64,000 nucleotides of DNA from Cordylochernes scorpioides (taxonomy: Eukaryota > Arthropoda > Arachnida > Pseudoscorpiones > Chernetidae): positions 25,080,821 to 25,144,820 of the forward strand of contig CP092868.1 of assembly GCA_030710605.1 (NCBI GenBank), read 5' to 3'. The position numbers were made by a program, and so were the translations under genes. Below, piece by piece: positions 45,581 through 56,633 of this stretch. The notes below the pieces were generated by a model. The model made no database searches. It was not told the origin of the DNA and saw only the letters and a program-made list of their open reading frames with translations. Within the stretch, counting starts at the first letter, position 1, and each line of letters begins with the position of its first letter.

Positions 45581-45743
45581 TTCAGTCTAATGTCTAAAAC
45601 ATTTTCATATGGTGGGGGTCAAGATATAATATTCGCAAGTTTTGGCAATTTCAAATAAAAGCCAAGCTGTATACCATGGTTTCAGGCTATAGCCCTCCTT
45701 AGATGGAAATTTTGCTGGAAGGAAATTGGCTTATAAACGCATA

Positions 45744-45990
45744 GGGCGCCTCTTCCGTCATAATAAGTGTCAAAACCAGACGCCATCTATTGACCGTTGC
45801 CGCAAACTAGCGACCTATAGTCGGTGACAAAGCCACAACATCAGCTTTGGCAAACTGAGAAGTGTCTACCAAGAGACCATGATTTCGGGCAAATTGGCTA
45901 TCGTTCCTGACCCGAGGCCTCTAGTTTGCGGCGACAGTCAATAGATGGCATTTATTTTGACGTTTATTTTGACGGGAGAGGTGCTCTATA
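45744..45990. mobile_element. Foldback element, GGGAGAGGT termini, copy 2
   Basis: GGGCGCCTCTTCCGTCA...CAGACGCCATCTATTGACC at left and TTTTGACGGGAGAGGTGC at right, with inner inverted GCCGCAAACTAG/CTAGTTTGCGGC. Longer than the copy at 17261. Confidence 0.7.
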
Positions 45991-46184
45991 CTTTTGTAAC
46001 CGTCATAGTGTTGTGGAGCATTCTTCATTACCACCTTAACGTTCTATACTGGGGCTATGAACGTCATTGCATTGTTTTAATGACTTTTTAACGGGCGAAG
46101 TACCACTTGTGATACATGTATACCATCCTCTCCAAACTCTTTGTTAGAATTCACTAAAGTATAAAATAACAAAAGTTTTGTATA

Positions 46185-46282
46185 TACAGTAGAAACTCCA
46201 TGTAAAGAACAACACCTAATTGCAGAGCCAAAGTGTCTTTTAGGGAGAAGTGTCCTCTTACCGGAAAATTACGAAATAAGTA
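46185..46282 (+). mobile_element. pogo-like MITE, partial
   Basis: ACAGTAGAAACTCCATG...CAAAGTGTC...TTACCGGAAAATTAC matches the left half of 46455-46625 and is cut off by unrelated repeat sequence. Confidence 0.65.
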
Positions 46283-46355
46283 AATCACCAGCGGGTCTCC
46301 AACGACACCACGTATTTCTCGATCTACAAAGAATAGCGCCACTAGAGACCAGTAC
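46268..46355 (-). mobile_element. Fragment related to the 15050-15303 retroelement
   Basis: Minus strand reads GAAATACGTGGTGTCGTTGG and AGACCCGCTGGTGATT, close to the interior of the 15.1 kb element. Confidence 0.6.
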
Positions 46356-46454
46356 TTACTCAAGAGTAAAGAAACTGAAGTTATAGATAGTAGAGTATAT
46401 GCAGTATGTAATGTCTCTAAAAATCAAGCTCAATGTACCTTATGTTCTATTCCT

Positions 46455-46625
46455 ATACAATAGAACCTCCCTTTAAAGGACACCTAATTGCAGAGCCAAA
46501 GTGTCCTTTAGAGAGAGGTGTCATCTTACCGGAAAATTACTAAATAGTAAAAATGATAATTTTGCAAATGAAAACTGTCTTTTGTAGAGAGGTGTCTGCT
46601 AGCGGGGTAGGAAGGTTCTACTGTA
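46455..46625 (+). mobile_element. pogo-like MITE, complete
   Basis: Ends TACAATAGAACCTCCCTTTA and AAGGTTCTACTGTA are inverted; internal GTGTCCTTTAGAGAG and its inverse give a hairpin. Confidence 0.75.
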
Positions 46626-46887
46626 TAATTTTGCGCGATAAATTCAAACGGTTTACTTGCTCTACATTCATAAATAGAAGCCTACGGTATAGAAAATGAC
46701 AATAAAATGTAACGTATACATTCTAAAGTACTTCAAGTTTTTCCTGAGGCTTGAGATGAGAGGGCTAACGAAGATCACTCTGATTATCTGGAGGAGGACT
46801 CTTCGTCGTTGAGAGAGGCTCCTCGACTGTACATAATTGCATATATCCTCTCTCGCTCTTTTATGAAGACCTTATATATATTTCATA

Positions 46888-47060
46888 TACAGTAGAAATA
46901 CCTCCCTATAAAGGACATCTAATTGCATAGTCAAAGTGTCCTTTAGGGAGAAGTGTCCTCCTACCGGAGAATTGTTAAATATTAAAAATGGTAATTTTGC
47001 AAATGAAAACTGTCCTTTGTAGAGAGGTGTCCTCTAGCGCGGGTGTCCTCTCAATGACCC
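46888..47060 (+). mobile_element. pogo-like MITE, third copy
   Basis: TACAGTAGAAATACCTCCC at left; the right inverted end is incomplete after GGGTGTCCTCT. Confidence 0.65.
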
Positions 47061-47092
47061 AATGACCAATCACTATAATTTTTATTTTAAAT

Positions 47093-47250
47093 TAGAGTTG
47101 AATCAGGGGGCTTTTATAAGGATAATCGTCTCATTATCGGAAGCCTGTTGTTAAAATCAATCACTCACTACTTTTTTAAAGACCTTCAGTCTTATTCATA
47201 TATTTTTCTGAGAGATACAGCAATGAGTAGAAAAAAAAGGAGAAAGAAAT
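47093..47250. repeat. Dispersed repeat, first of two copies
   Basis: Matches 49160-49310 (AATCAGGGGGCT, GACCTTCAGTCTTAT, TTTTTCTGAGAGATACA). Confidence 0.7.
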
Positions 47251-47344
47251 TAGAATAAACAAAGTTATATGGGTAATATGTAAATATAGGGCTATATATA
47301 ATTATGTTGATATAGTATTATATGTAAATAGGTTATAGGTATTC

Positions 47345-47625
47345 TCCTGTGTGTTGTGTTGTTTGTTTGTTGTGTTTTGTTGTGTGTGTGTGTTGTTTGT
47401 GTTGTGTGTTGTGTTGTTTGTGTTGCGTGAGTATTGTGTGTTGTGTTGTTTGTTTGTTGTGTTTTGTTGTGTGTTGTTTTTATTGTGTGTGTATTGTGTG
47501 TTGTGTTGTTTGTTTGTTGTGTTTTGTTGTGTGTGTGTGTGTTGTGTATTGTGTGTTGTGTTGCTTGTTTGTTGTGTTTTGTTGTGTGTGTTGTTTGTGT
47601 TGTGTGTATTGTGTGTTGTGTTGGC
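47345..47625. repeat. GT-rich low-complexity tract
   Basis: Irregular TGTGTTG/TTTGTTTG repeats of about 280 bp. Frames of 99-123 residues on both strands are composition artefacts. Confidence 0.9.
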
Positions 47626-47639
47626 TCTTATTTTTATAT

Positions 47640-48299
47640 TATCTATAGTTAAACCGCAAGATACCATAATCATCCAGTATATGAAATTGAACCTGTATTA
47701 AGAGATAACCTGGATTATCGTGTACATTTTACTTTTTAATAGAATCTATGATAACCAAACAGCAAAAAAGGATAAACAGATACATTGAAATATCAGAAAC
47801 ATACGAAACAATATGGACAAATACTATCCCATAGATGTAGGCAGTCTTCTATATATACCACAATAGTTCACGAAATTATTGGGTTTAATTTGAAATCTCG
47901 AGATATCATTCAACCAGCATGTATCATCCACCATGCACTTATATTTTCAAAATTTTGTTTTAAAAACAGAAATAATGTAATATATTTTTCTCTCGCAATA
48001 TATAATAAGTATTTAAAATATTTATATAATAATATGTATATAAAAATTGTATTTATTATTAAGTTGTTAACGTGATAATCCAGTTGAAGGACTGACAAGT
48101 CCGAAAGCTTGAAAATAAAAAGTTACACAAGAAACTTGACCCTGGAAGCTTCATTTATTTTATAATTTTACCTTTGTCTCTTGAGTAGCCACTTAAGATA
48201 TATCTTAAATGTTCATAAGTTCCAAATTTGTCTTTATAACGCGGAGTTATCTTTCAAAAGAGAATAATAAGATCCACAAAAGGATAAAGGAAGATATCA
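47640..48299. other. Dispersed repeat and possible Penelope-like remnant
   Basis: 47650-47740 and 48160-48299 match 48640-48835 (ATAATCATCCAGTATATG; CCACTTAAGATA). Around 48088 GGACTGACAAGTCCGAAAGC and TTACACAAGAAACTTG resemble the 37.9 kb motif. Confidence 0.4.
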
Positions 48300-48630
48300 C
48301 ACACACACACAAAAGCCTTTATTAAGACACACAGGTCTTACAGAGGATTCTCCTTGGGGTTACAAAACGGAGAAAGTGGGAAATAAAAATGGTGAAATAA
48401 TATATACATATGGTAAATATATACAGATTATAAGAAAGAATAAAGAAATAAGAAGAATTTTAAAAAATAAATAAAAAAATTAAAAATTTTTGGAAATATG
48501 GATGGGAGAAGTGGAGAGCGAAAAGAGGAAAGAAAACAGGTATTTACATATGGAACAAGTCAATTTAAGTTCTTCTGCTCACATAGCACAAGTGGACCAT
48601 GGCTTTTTCAAGAAATCTTCAAGAGATTTT
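48300..48630 (-). mobile_element. 5'-truncated LINE with (TG)n tail, copy d
   Basis: Flanked by an exact 15-bp repeat TAAAGGAAGATATCA (48285-48299 and 48631-48645). Same 3' hairpin, AATAAAGG and tail as the other copies. Confidence 0.9.
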
Positions 48631-49159
48631 TAAAGGAAGATATCATAATCATCCAGTATATGGAATTGAACCTGTATTGAGAGATAACCTGGATTATCCT
48701 TTACATTTACCTTTATCCCTTGATTAGCCACTTAAGATAGATCTTAAATGTTCATAAGTTCTGAATTTGTCTATATATAATACGGAGTTATCTTTCAAAA
48801 GAGAATAAAAAGATCCACAAAAGGATAAAGGAATGGGAAAGAAAGAAGGGGCGAGAGAGAGTAAAGAGCTATTGTATTGAAATGAGAAATCTGCCCACGC
48901 TCAGCTACACCAAGGGCAACAGTCTCTGGACTGTAAAAGAAGAACATCTGGAACAGAGCATTCCAATAACATCAAACATACCAAAAACTTCCAATAGAGA
49001 TTATTCAGATAAGTAATTACGTCTTTTAAGAGATCTATCTTTATAAAACTAACCTCAACCTAACCTATTTTTATAAACTAGGAGTTCCCATGTTTCCAGA
49101 CACATATTTTCAATTGTGATTCGAATGACTTTGAAATTGGTTCTATTCTTTTATATATA

Positions 49160-49310
49160 TATATAGTTAAATCAGGGGGCTCTTATAAGGAGACTCGTCG
49201 GAATCAATAATCTGTTATTTTAAACCAATCAAACATTAACTTTTTAAAGACCTTTAGTCTTATACATAGATTTTTCTGAGAGATACATTAATGAGTAGAA
49301 AAAAAGGAAG
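49160..49310. repeat. Dispersed repeat, second copy
   Basis: Counterpart of 47093-47250. Confidence 0.7.
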
Positions 49311-49319
49311 AAATGAATA

Positions 49320-49846
49320 TAAACACACACACACAAAGCACAGGTGCTCGTGGTCAGGAGATGCCTTCTTTATTTTTAATATATATATCTGAAGCATGAT
49401 TCAGACATTGTTGTCCGTTTTGCCCTATCCCTCTCTGTACATTCGGCCTCTGTTCAAGAATCCTGTACAATCTGTGTCTTCAGGGATATACCACTAAGCC
49501 ACAGGTACTGGCAATGCTGCTGACTTCTCATTAAGAAAGACTACATCTTCCAGCACAACCATCCGACCTTCAGATCTGGCTCTTCGGACAAAGGATGGAT
49601 TATAATGATATCTTTAACCAAGCATCCATCTACAAGTGTTTCCTGGAAGTGAGGGGGGTGTGAGGGGGGCATGCAATTCTCAACCTGCAACCCAAAAACA
49701 CATTATTAACTGTATTGACTCATCCATTGATGAGCTCTACTCATCCCCAGAAGACACCACCAAAAGTCTCAAACTCTACAAGCTTGATACCCTAATATGT
49801 TTGAGTAAATATAAGTAAGAAGAAGAATAGGAGGGGGGGGGGGGGG
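49320..49846 (+). mobile_element. Probable LINE fragments and a G run
   Basis: 49325-49395 matches 60520-60565 in inverse sense (a 3' end with AATAAAGAAGGCATCTCC on the minus strand). 49680-49818 can be read KHIINCIDSSIDELYSSPED, of LINE C-terminal character but without a decisive motif. A run of about 15 G follows. Confidence 0.4.
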
Positions 49847-49919
49847 TTCACAAAGACATCCTCCTTCTAATTGTCTGGAAGAGGACTTTGTCGTTGGGGT
49901 AAACATCTCGACCGTATAT

Positions 49920-50335
49920 ACACTCATGGACAAAACTTAAGGAAGTTGTACCTTTTACCATGTATACCGGGATTCAGACAATAACTCTGAAAGATATTAC
50001 AGTGGCCTTTATTGAAGACACACGAGATAACCAAGTGTGAACAAAACTTAAGGAAGTTGTACCTTTCATTATGTATATCAGGATTCAAATAATAACTCTG
50101 AAAGATATTACAGTGACCTTTATTGAAGACACACAAGATAACCAAGTGTGAACAAAACTTAAGGAAGTTGTACCTTTTACCATGTATATCGGGATTCAGA
50201 CAATAACTCTGAAATATATTACAGTGACCTTTATTGAAGACACACGAGATAACCAAGTGTGAACAAAATTGTCTCTGTCTTCTTAAAAAACAGATAACCG
50301 GTGAGATCAAAATATGAAACTTTCTTAAGTATTGT
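49920..50335 (-). mobile_element. Mariner-like MITE, about three internal repeats
   Basis: Left terminus CACTCATGGACAAAACTTAA, three internal units of about 110 bp, and a diverged right terminus CTTAAGTATTGTCCATAAG. Confidence 0.75.
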
Positions 50336-50339
50336 CCAT

Positions 50340-50440
50340 AAGAATATTGTACATAGTATCTTTGCTTATATGCCCCTTCCTCTTTACTGTGGATTTTAAA
50401 TGCTATTGACCGAAGTCAATAAAATAGTTTGCTCTCTAAA
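50340..50440 (+). mobile_element. Retroelement 3' end
   Basis: Hairpin ATTGAC-cgaa-GTCAAT overlapping AATAAA, as at 15258-15283. Confidence 0.6.
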
Positions 50441-50654
50441 TTTAGATGTTGAGTTGGTAGGATTCTTGATTTCTCAGAATGCTAAAGTTCAATGCATCAA
50501 GATGATAAAGCAACACAACCTCTTTTATTTGCACCTAAAGAAGAATAAAAAACAAAGGATGATATGGGTCTAAAAATACATTAAATAAATTATTTAATAA
50601 AATATTCACATGTATGGTAGACTCTGCCGGTTCAAAATCACATTAATAGGTACC

Positions 50655-50812
50655 GCTCAACAAGAGCAACCTAGTTTATGATAATTAGCACAGTGAATAA
50701 TATATGATTGTTATTCACATATTAAACAAAATTTTAACGCGGGATTCAATCCCGTTTCATGATTGTCGGGAATCGAGGGTGTTACCTACTCGTCCACCGA
50801 CTTATTTGCTTA
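50655..50812 (-). mobile_element. SINE family 2
   Basis: On the minus strand the tRNA-like head AAGTCGGTGGACGAGTAGGT, CCGACAATCATGAAACGGG and the body TTGTTGAGCGGTACCTATTA match 61998-62172. Confidence 0.75.
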
Positions 50813-51010
50813 GCTATGACTCTGTAAGTATTGATGATTTTGACGTATTTTTGCGAAGGATATGATTGGTAGTTTGAACCACTTTTCGTTTTTTTTTTTT
50901 TTTACGACGTGTCTGAAGAGCAGTTTATCTTGAGGTATTTAGAAACTATGATCTTCTTGTGCTTACTCACGATGGCGGTGTATTTTTTATAGTTATCATA
51001 CTCTCCGACT

Positions 51011-51151
51011 CTAACACCTACTCACATATTCTCATGCCCAGCAATGGCCGCAGCCTTGCAGAAAATTGACTTAGACCCAGAGCAGCAGCTTTACACACTC
51101 AAGATAGTGGATATTGTGACTGCTGTGATAGAGATGTATGGAGACATCTGA
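51011..51151 (+). pseudogene. LINE ORF2 C-terminus, single copy
   Basis: 47 codons reading LTPTHIFSCPAMAAALQKID, then DPEQQLY and IEMYGDI-stop. It keeps the H-x4-C part of the knuckle and is followed by a short 3' segment and (CAA)n at 51172-51187. It is the simple, unmultiplied form of the units at 10.3 and 30.8 kb. Confidence 0.75.
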
Positions 51152-51194
51152 GACTCTTCTTTGGACACGACAACAACAACAACAACTCTCCAAC

Positions 51195-51780
51195 TACTTA
51201 TTAATCTGAAATTTCGACGCTTGCATATTGCCATCGGGATTAAGCAAGTATGCAAGCTTGTAGGCTTCTTGATAATCTAAAAGTATACTAAAAATCGATT
51301 ATAAAATGTGTAGAAAGACACAAAAATATGTAAAATAAAAGTTTTAAAAACAAGTATTTGGTACTAGAAATTTTAAAATGTTAAACAAAGGTGTAAATTA
51401 TGTAACGTAATGGCCACATCGTGAGGAGTCGTGCTACTAAAAAGGTTTTTTCGTCTGCAATTTTCTATTTTAGGAAAGTAATGTTAAAGAAAGTTTTGTC
51501 TATATATCTATTTATATATAAATTTCTCTTTGTATTTACAGAATGGCGATAATGAAATATAGCTAAATCGGTATTTAAGACGGCAATTAAAACAAATTCA
51601 AGAATAGACTCGAATGTTAAAGATAAGCCTATGAGTTTATCATTTTAAAGTTTCTAAGAATAATTGCAAAATTACAACCGTAATACAATCAAATTCGGAT
51701 AATTCAAAGCCCAAGGGACCAAAAAAAATATCGAATTATCCAAAAATTAAAAACGGAAATTCTATTCATAGGAAATTCAA
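51195..51780. other. AT-rich, nothing recognised
   Basis: No supported feature. Confidence 0.4.
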
Positions 51781-51782
51781 AA

Positions 51783-51905
51783 ACAACAAAAGCCTTTATT
51801 GAGGACCTCTCGTCCTATAAAGGATTCGCCAGTTTACAGAGTAATCGAAGAGAAGAGAACTAAGAATACAGAGAGAAACCTATAAGTAGTAGGTATAGTA
51901 TAGTA
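51783..51905 (-). mobile_element. LINE 3' end with (TTG)n tail
   Basis: Minus strand: CGAATCCTTTATAGGACG, hairpin AGGAC-gagag-GTCCT, CAATAAAGGC and TTGTTG. Confidence 0.65.
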
Positions 51906-51934
51906 TTTTCTACACTGTGACTATATACAACAGC

Positions 51935-52175
51935 AGCAACAAGCCTTTTCCTGGAATCAAAGTTCCCATACAGGATTCGTCATTCTAGTCCTGACAAAGA
52001 TTATTTACATATAATTATTTACATCAATTAGATTATGTATATAGCTTCCCTTTCTCTTCAGCCGTCTTCCAAAATTTGAACAACGCAAACGCTCTAGCTC
52101 TGTTTCTCACCACCTCATTCAACAGGAGCTCCAAAGAGAGTCCCTCAAGGCCTATTTCAGTAGCTCAAATATGTT
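51935..52175 (-). mobile_element. LINE 3' end with C-terminal codons
   Basis: Minus-strand frame 52170-52033 reads GLEGLSLELLLNEVVRN, then ALFKFWKTAEEKGKLYT-stop, followed by a 3' UTR with GAATCCTGTATGG and hairpin GGAA...TTCC, tail (TTGTTGCTG). Confidence 0.6.
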
Positions 52176-52179
52176 GTTG

Positions 52180-52735
52180 TTTCTTATTCCCTTGTGTAAA
52201 GATTACACGAATCCCATTTGACATATGTCGATTTTCGAGCAGCATATATAAATAATAAAGATTCAAAGGGCACCTACACATACACTCTTTTCCAGTAAAT
52301 CTTCTAATAGAAAATTCATAAATTTACCAAATAAGTTTATAGATGATGTTGCTGCTTAAACTATATTTATCACATTGATGATTATATCTAAAAAGGCATG
52401 ATAGTTCTATCCGTATATATTTTATATACATGTAGTGAGGTTCTCGATTAAGACCAAACTTAAAGAACAAGAACTTTCCTGTCTTAAATCAGGTTTTGTA
52501 TTATCTCTCTCTACACAAATAAAATAGTTAATGTACACACACGTACGCCTAAGGCCAATTTCACTGAAGAGCACTTCTCGTTTGTCTTTCAGCCCCATAC
52601 TATTTATAGGAAATTCTATGGACCAAGATAAATATTTGAATTAAAGATGTATGACTTATCCAAGTTCCACTGTATATTGTAGAATGGAATAAAATGGAAT
52701 ACTTAGTCTTGGATCACTAAAGATTTTATATAGCT
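52180..52735. other. AT-rich, nothing recognised
   Basis: No supported feature. Confidence 0.4.
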
Positions 52736-52827
52736 CCGATAATACTATATAGTAGTACAACACTTGAAGTTACACTGCCCAAAATCAAGGTGAAATATTG
52801 ACTATTTCTAACCTTTTTGGATGAGGT

Positions 52828-55719
52828 ATTAACTTTATTAACATCATGAAACGCGATATCCCAAACTCAGGGATATTTGCGCCAATACATTTCACTGCAT
52901 TACAGCAATTCGGCTATATACAATCCTGTTCAATTCATTATTTTACATAAATTAACTAAAGAAAATTGTCCAAAGAGAAAAACAAACAACAAAGCAAAAC
53001 ACACAGAGCAAGCATCGCAGTTCTTTTTTTTTTTTTTCTAAGATTCCTTCTCTTTTTTCCAATTCAAGAGAAAGTTGTATATGTATTTACAAAATTGATC
53101 AAAATTTTTATACTTTTCTTTTTTGTCTACAAATTCATCAAGCTGTCCAATACGACCAAATCTATTTTCCCTAAAATCCCGGAAAATTGGGCACTCCAGA
53201 AGTAGATGTCTCGCGTCTTGAATTTCACCTCCGCAGAAGCATCCTGGTTCCTTCACGGCGCCGATAGTTGCCAAAAATTTCCCAAAATTGCCATGATCTG
53301 TAATGAATTGGATATTATAAAAATTTGGACGGAAAAATCTTGGAATTCCTAATACGAAAAAGCTTCTGAAAATTTCATTAGTGTTCTCAAAAATTTCATT
53401 CATTTTTGCGTGTAAGAATGATTTGACTATACTTGGAGCATGGGGTTCGTAAGTAATTAGATCTTCAATGGACATTTGAGCTAGATCAAATTTGATTATT
53501 CTGGATTCTATATAATCTGTTAGGAGTGGAATTTTTGCCAAGCTATGCACACAGTTTGATGAAGTGGTTTTGTATGCTCTAACTGCCCATAAAATGATCT
53601 GGTACTGCATGGAGTTCAGTTTTTGTTTACAACGATTGTTTAAATATTTGAACCAAATTTCAGAACCGTATGTAAGTACAGGCCTAATGATTGTTTTGAA
53701 TAAAGTTAACCTCTTTTCAGTGTCTAAACCCCACATATTGCCACTTAGTGAACATAATAAATTTTTCATACGTCCTGCCTTACACAGAATATCATTAACA
53801 TGCGGTGTAAAGTTAACTTTGTTTTTCCATTTGTGATTAGAAAATTTCATTCCCAGAATTTTTACTTGCTTGACCGGCATTATTATATTGTTATTAACCT
53901 TAATAGGTATTTTTTGTCTGTTATGTAGGTATAGCATATTAGTCTTCTCTGTACTGATCGTTAATTTATTTCTATTACACCATTGGATCACATAATTTAA
54001 GGTGTATTCACTTGCGGTTTTTAGTCCTTCAATAGTCTTATTCCAGCAAATTATTGTAACGTCGTCTGCATAACATATAATATCTGCATTCATTGAATCA
54101 AAATTTATCAACAAATCATTTAGCAAAATATTCCATAGAAGTGGAGATAAAGGTCCACCCTGTGGACATCCTTTAGTTAGTTTCTTATAAAAAGTTTCTG
54201 ATTCGTATGTAAATTTCACCTCCCTTTCATTATTCAAATAAGATTTTATGATCCGTATTAAATCTGAAGGAACATCATCATTATCCATTCTTTTTATAAT
54301 AGCAGGCCACCATGCATTGTCGAATGCACCCGCAATATCTATAGCTATCAAGGAAGTCAATTCTTTTTGTTTATGTTTCAATATAGTTTCTATAATTTTA
54401 TCCATTCCAGTAATTGTTGATCTAGATTTCATAAAACCATGCTGCCTTGAGCTCATTAAATTATTCTCTAAATAATAGTTACTTAATTTATTTTTTATTA
54501 TATTCTCAAATGTTTTAGATAGATTAGATGTCAATGATATAGGTCTATAACTTTTATTTATTTCATAATTCGTTTTGCCTGGTTTTGGAATTATTTTTAA
54601 GAATGATTTTTTCCATTCATCCGGATAATATCCCATTTCTATACATTTATTGAATAATTTATGCAGAATTGGGATTATTTTTATTTTAGCCTGTCTAATC
54701 ATATTGTTACTAATGTAATCAGGGCCCGGTGCTTTTTTAATATTTGTTTTTAAAATTGTTTCCTCTATTTCCTTAGATTCGATATAAACACTACTTTTAT
54801 TTTTATATTTAGGCGTATAATTTCTAATCAAAATATGATCATCTTTATCCAAACCTCCAATATCATCCTGAAATAGATCGTTCATTAAACTTTTTATTTT
54901 GTCGGTCTTTAAATGATCTGGTAAATTATCTATTAGTGGTAATCCTAAATTTCTATTTTTCGATCTCAATGACTTGAATATCCTATAAGCATTACCAAAT
55001 GAGTTATTTGAATGACTTTCTTCTATAAAAATTCTCCAACTCGCTCTTTTTGCCTTTTTACTTTTATTTAAATATTTATTTCTCATTGATTTATAGGTCT
55101 TTTCAAGGACCTTTCCATGTCGGTAATACAAATTTCTAATATAGTGGAAATTGTTTTTCATTTTCTCCAGCTTCCCATCCCACCAGTATGTATTTGTTTT
55201 ATGATTTCCGCTTCTTGTCTTGACATTTAGTGACAGATAAGCTGCCTCTTTAATTATTTGTGTGAGAGTCTTTACAATGTTGTCAATATCTTTGATGTTT
55301 GACGCGTGGTTTATCATGGTGATAATATTATCTACGTCTTGTATTGCTATTTTTTCGGTAAATGTTTTCCAATCAGCATCTTTTTCTATAAATTTCCATG
55401 TTGAGTTTTGAACTGTCCTTTGCCTGTTAAAATTGTGATAAATGTCAAAGGTTATTGCTACGTGATCTGAAATGTGCGTCAATATAGTCGTCTTCCAGTT
55501 TTGTACCAAACCTATTGATTTTTTGTTTGAAATCGTAAGATCTATAAAGCTAGAATTTCGGCAGGTGGGTATCTTAAGATTATGAATAAATAGGTTATGT
55601 TCATCTATGATGGAGTGGAATTTGAAACCATTGGAGTTTGTTGTCGGATCAAACCAGACTGGGTGTCTAGAATTAAAGTCACCACATAGTATAATAGGTT
55701 GTTGATTGTAGGTCTCCAG
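52828..55719 (-). mobile_element. R1-type LINE, 5'-truncated
   Basis: It splits a tRNA-SINE: SINE body sequence lies on both sides (52740-52827 and 55720 onward), with only AGGTAT shared at the junctions. The 3' end carries GCGC-AAATATCCC...GGGATATC-GCGT and ends TTAATAAAG. The 5' edge falls inside the endonuclease domain. Confidence 0.8.
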
Positions 55720-55725
55720 GTATGA
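53038..55725 (-). pseudogene. R1-type LINE polyprotein: partial endonuclease, RT, zinc knuckle
   Basis: The frame is open for about 895 codons with no real start. Upstream of 55509 it reads LCGDFNSRHPVW and later ISDHVAI: the GDFN and SDH motifs of an AP-type endonuclease, whose N-terminal part (with the catalytic Glu) is missing. Numbering from 55509, RT motifs are KAPGPD (259-264), LIAIDIAGAFDNAWW (387-401, catalytic D391), GCPQGGPLSP (447-456) and YADDV (480-484). A C-x-C-x8-H-x4-C knuckle is at 757-773. GAFDNAWW is characteristic of the R1 clade. No stop interrupts the frame, so insertion is probably recent, but without the endonuclease start it should be unable to move itself. Confidence 0.88.
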
Positions 55726-55770
55726 AAAGGTGAATTATGAAGAGTAATGATGAACGGAAAAATAAAAGTT

Positions 55771-55842
55771 TCCAGGGATGGGAATCGAACCCACAATGTT
55801 CCGCTTGCCGGGCAGATGCCATGTCCACTAGGCTACCCTGGA
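55771..55842 (-). tRNA. tRNA-like SINE head, loop CCGGCAA
   Basis: Full cloverleaf: acceptor TCCAGGG/CCCTGGA, D-arm GCCTAGTGGACATGGC, anticodon stem TCTGC/GCGGA, T-arm with GGTTCGATTCC. The anticodon position reads GGC, but base 33 is C where tRNAs have U, so decoding is unlikely. I treat it as a SINE promoter head. Confidence 0.65.
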
Positions 55843-56058
55843 CGTATTCTTCCGTTCATAAATAATACATAAAGTAACTTATAATACAATATAATACACT
55901 GCGGTTTGTGATTGTAGAACGACATTTGAAAATTATCCCGCATGTATTTCTTTTGAACGAAAATTTATTTTAAGTAGAAATAACGATTATTTCTAACCTT
56001 AGGGATGAAGTATGAAAGGATGAATTGTGAAGAGTAATGATAAACGGAAAAATAAAGT

Positions 56059-56132
56059 GTCCAGGCATGGGAATCGAACCCATAGTGTTCCGCTTATCGG
56101 GCAGATGCCATGTCCACTAAGCTACCCTGGAC
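56059..56132 (-). tRNA. tRNA-like SINE head, loop CCGATAA
   Basis: Acceptor GTCCAGG/CCTGGAC, same D- and T-arms, anticodon position GAT, again with C at position 33. A sister of 55771-55842 with a different apparent anticodon, which supports drift rather than coding use. Confidence 0.65.
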
Positions 56133-56633
56133 ATATTTTTCCGTTCGTAAATATTATATAAATATTATAATATACATTATTATTGATTGCACATATACTG
56201 AATAAAATATTTGAACAATATTCAATATTTTATTTGAATGAGAGTTTTAATTCTAAAGTTATTGAATTGAGGGAGTTGTTGAATTCGACAGGAGCACTCC
56301 TGCAGACCATCGCGCTCTATCCTCTTACGACCTTGTTCGAAGCCAATCAGATTGCCAATCCGCCAGTTCTTTCACGATGGCAATGCATCTCACTATATAA
56401 AACAGAGATATACAATATTGTATCAAAGTATTTATTATTTTATTATTAGAGTATTATTTTTATATTTTGCTATACTCTGTACACTTCCCTCTTTTGCTTA
56501 TCTTTTGTTTATCACTCATAGTTTGTTCTTGCCTGAAATAAATTGCTGTCTCATCCCGAAGTTGGTCTTCCCCAATTTTCCACGTGGCAATATTCATCTC
56601 TAAATATCGTTTAGTCTTATCGTAAAACACATA

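Larger units (their letters stand above)
55720..56140 (-). mobile_element. tRNA-derived SINE, tandem dimer
   Basis: Two head-to-tail units of about 290 bp, each a tRNA-like head (55771-55842, 56059-56132) and a body with the palindromic AGAAATAATCGTTATTTCT. The left unit is split by the R1 LINE; its remaining body is at 52740-52827. Confidence 0.8.

Noticed and set aside
47302..47701. Frames of 99-123 residues rich in Cys/Val or Thr/Asn
   Set aside because: Composition artefact of the GT-rich tract.
56059..56132. Functional tRNA
   Set aside because: C33 in the anticodon loop and membership in a dispersed SINE.
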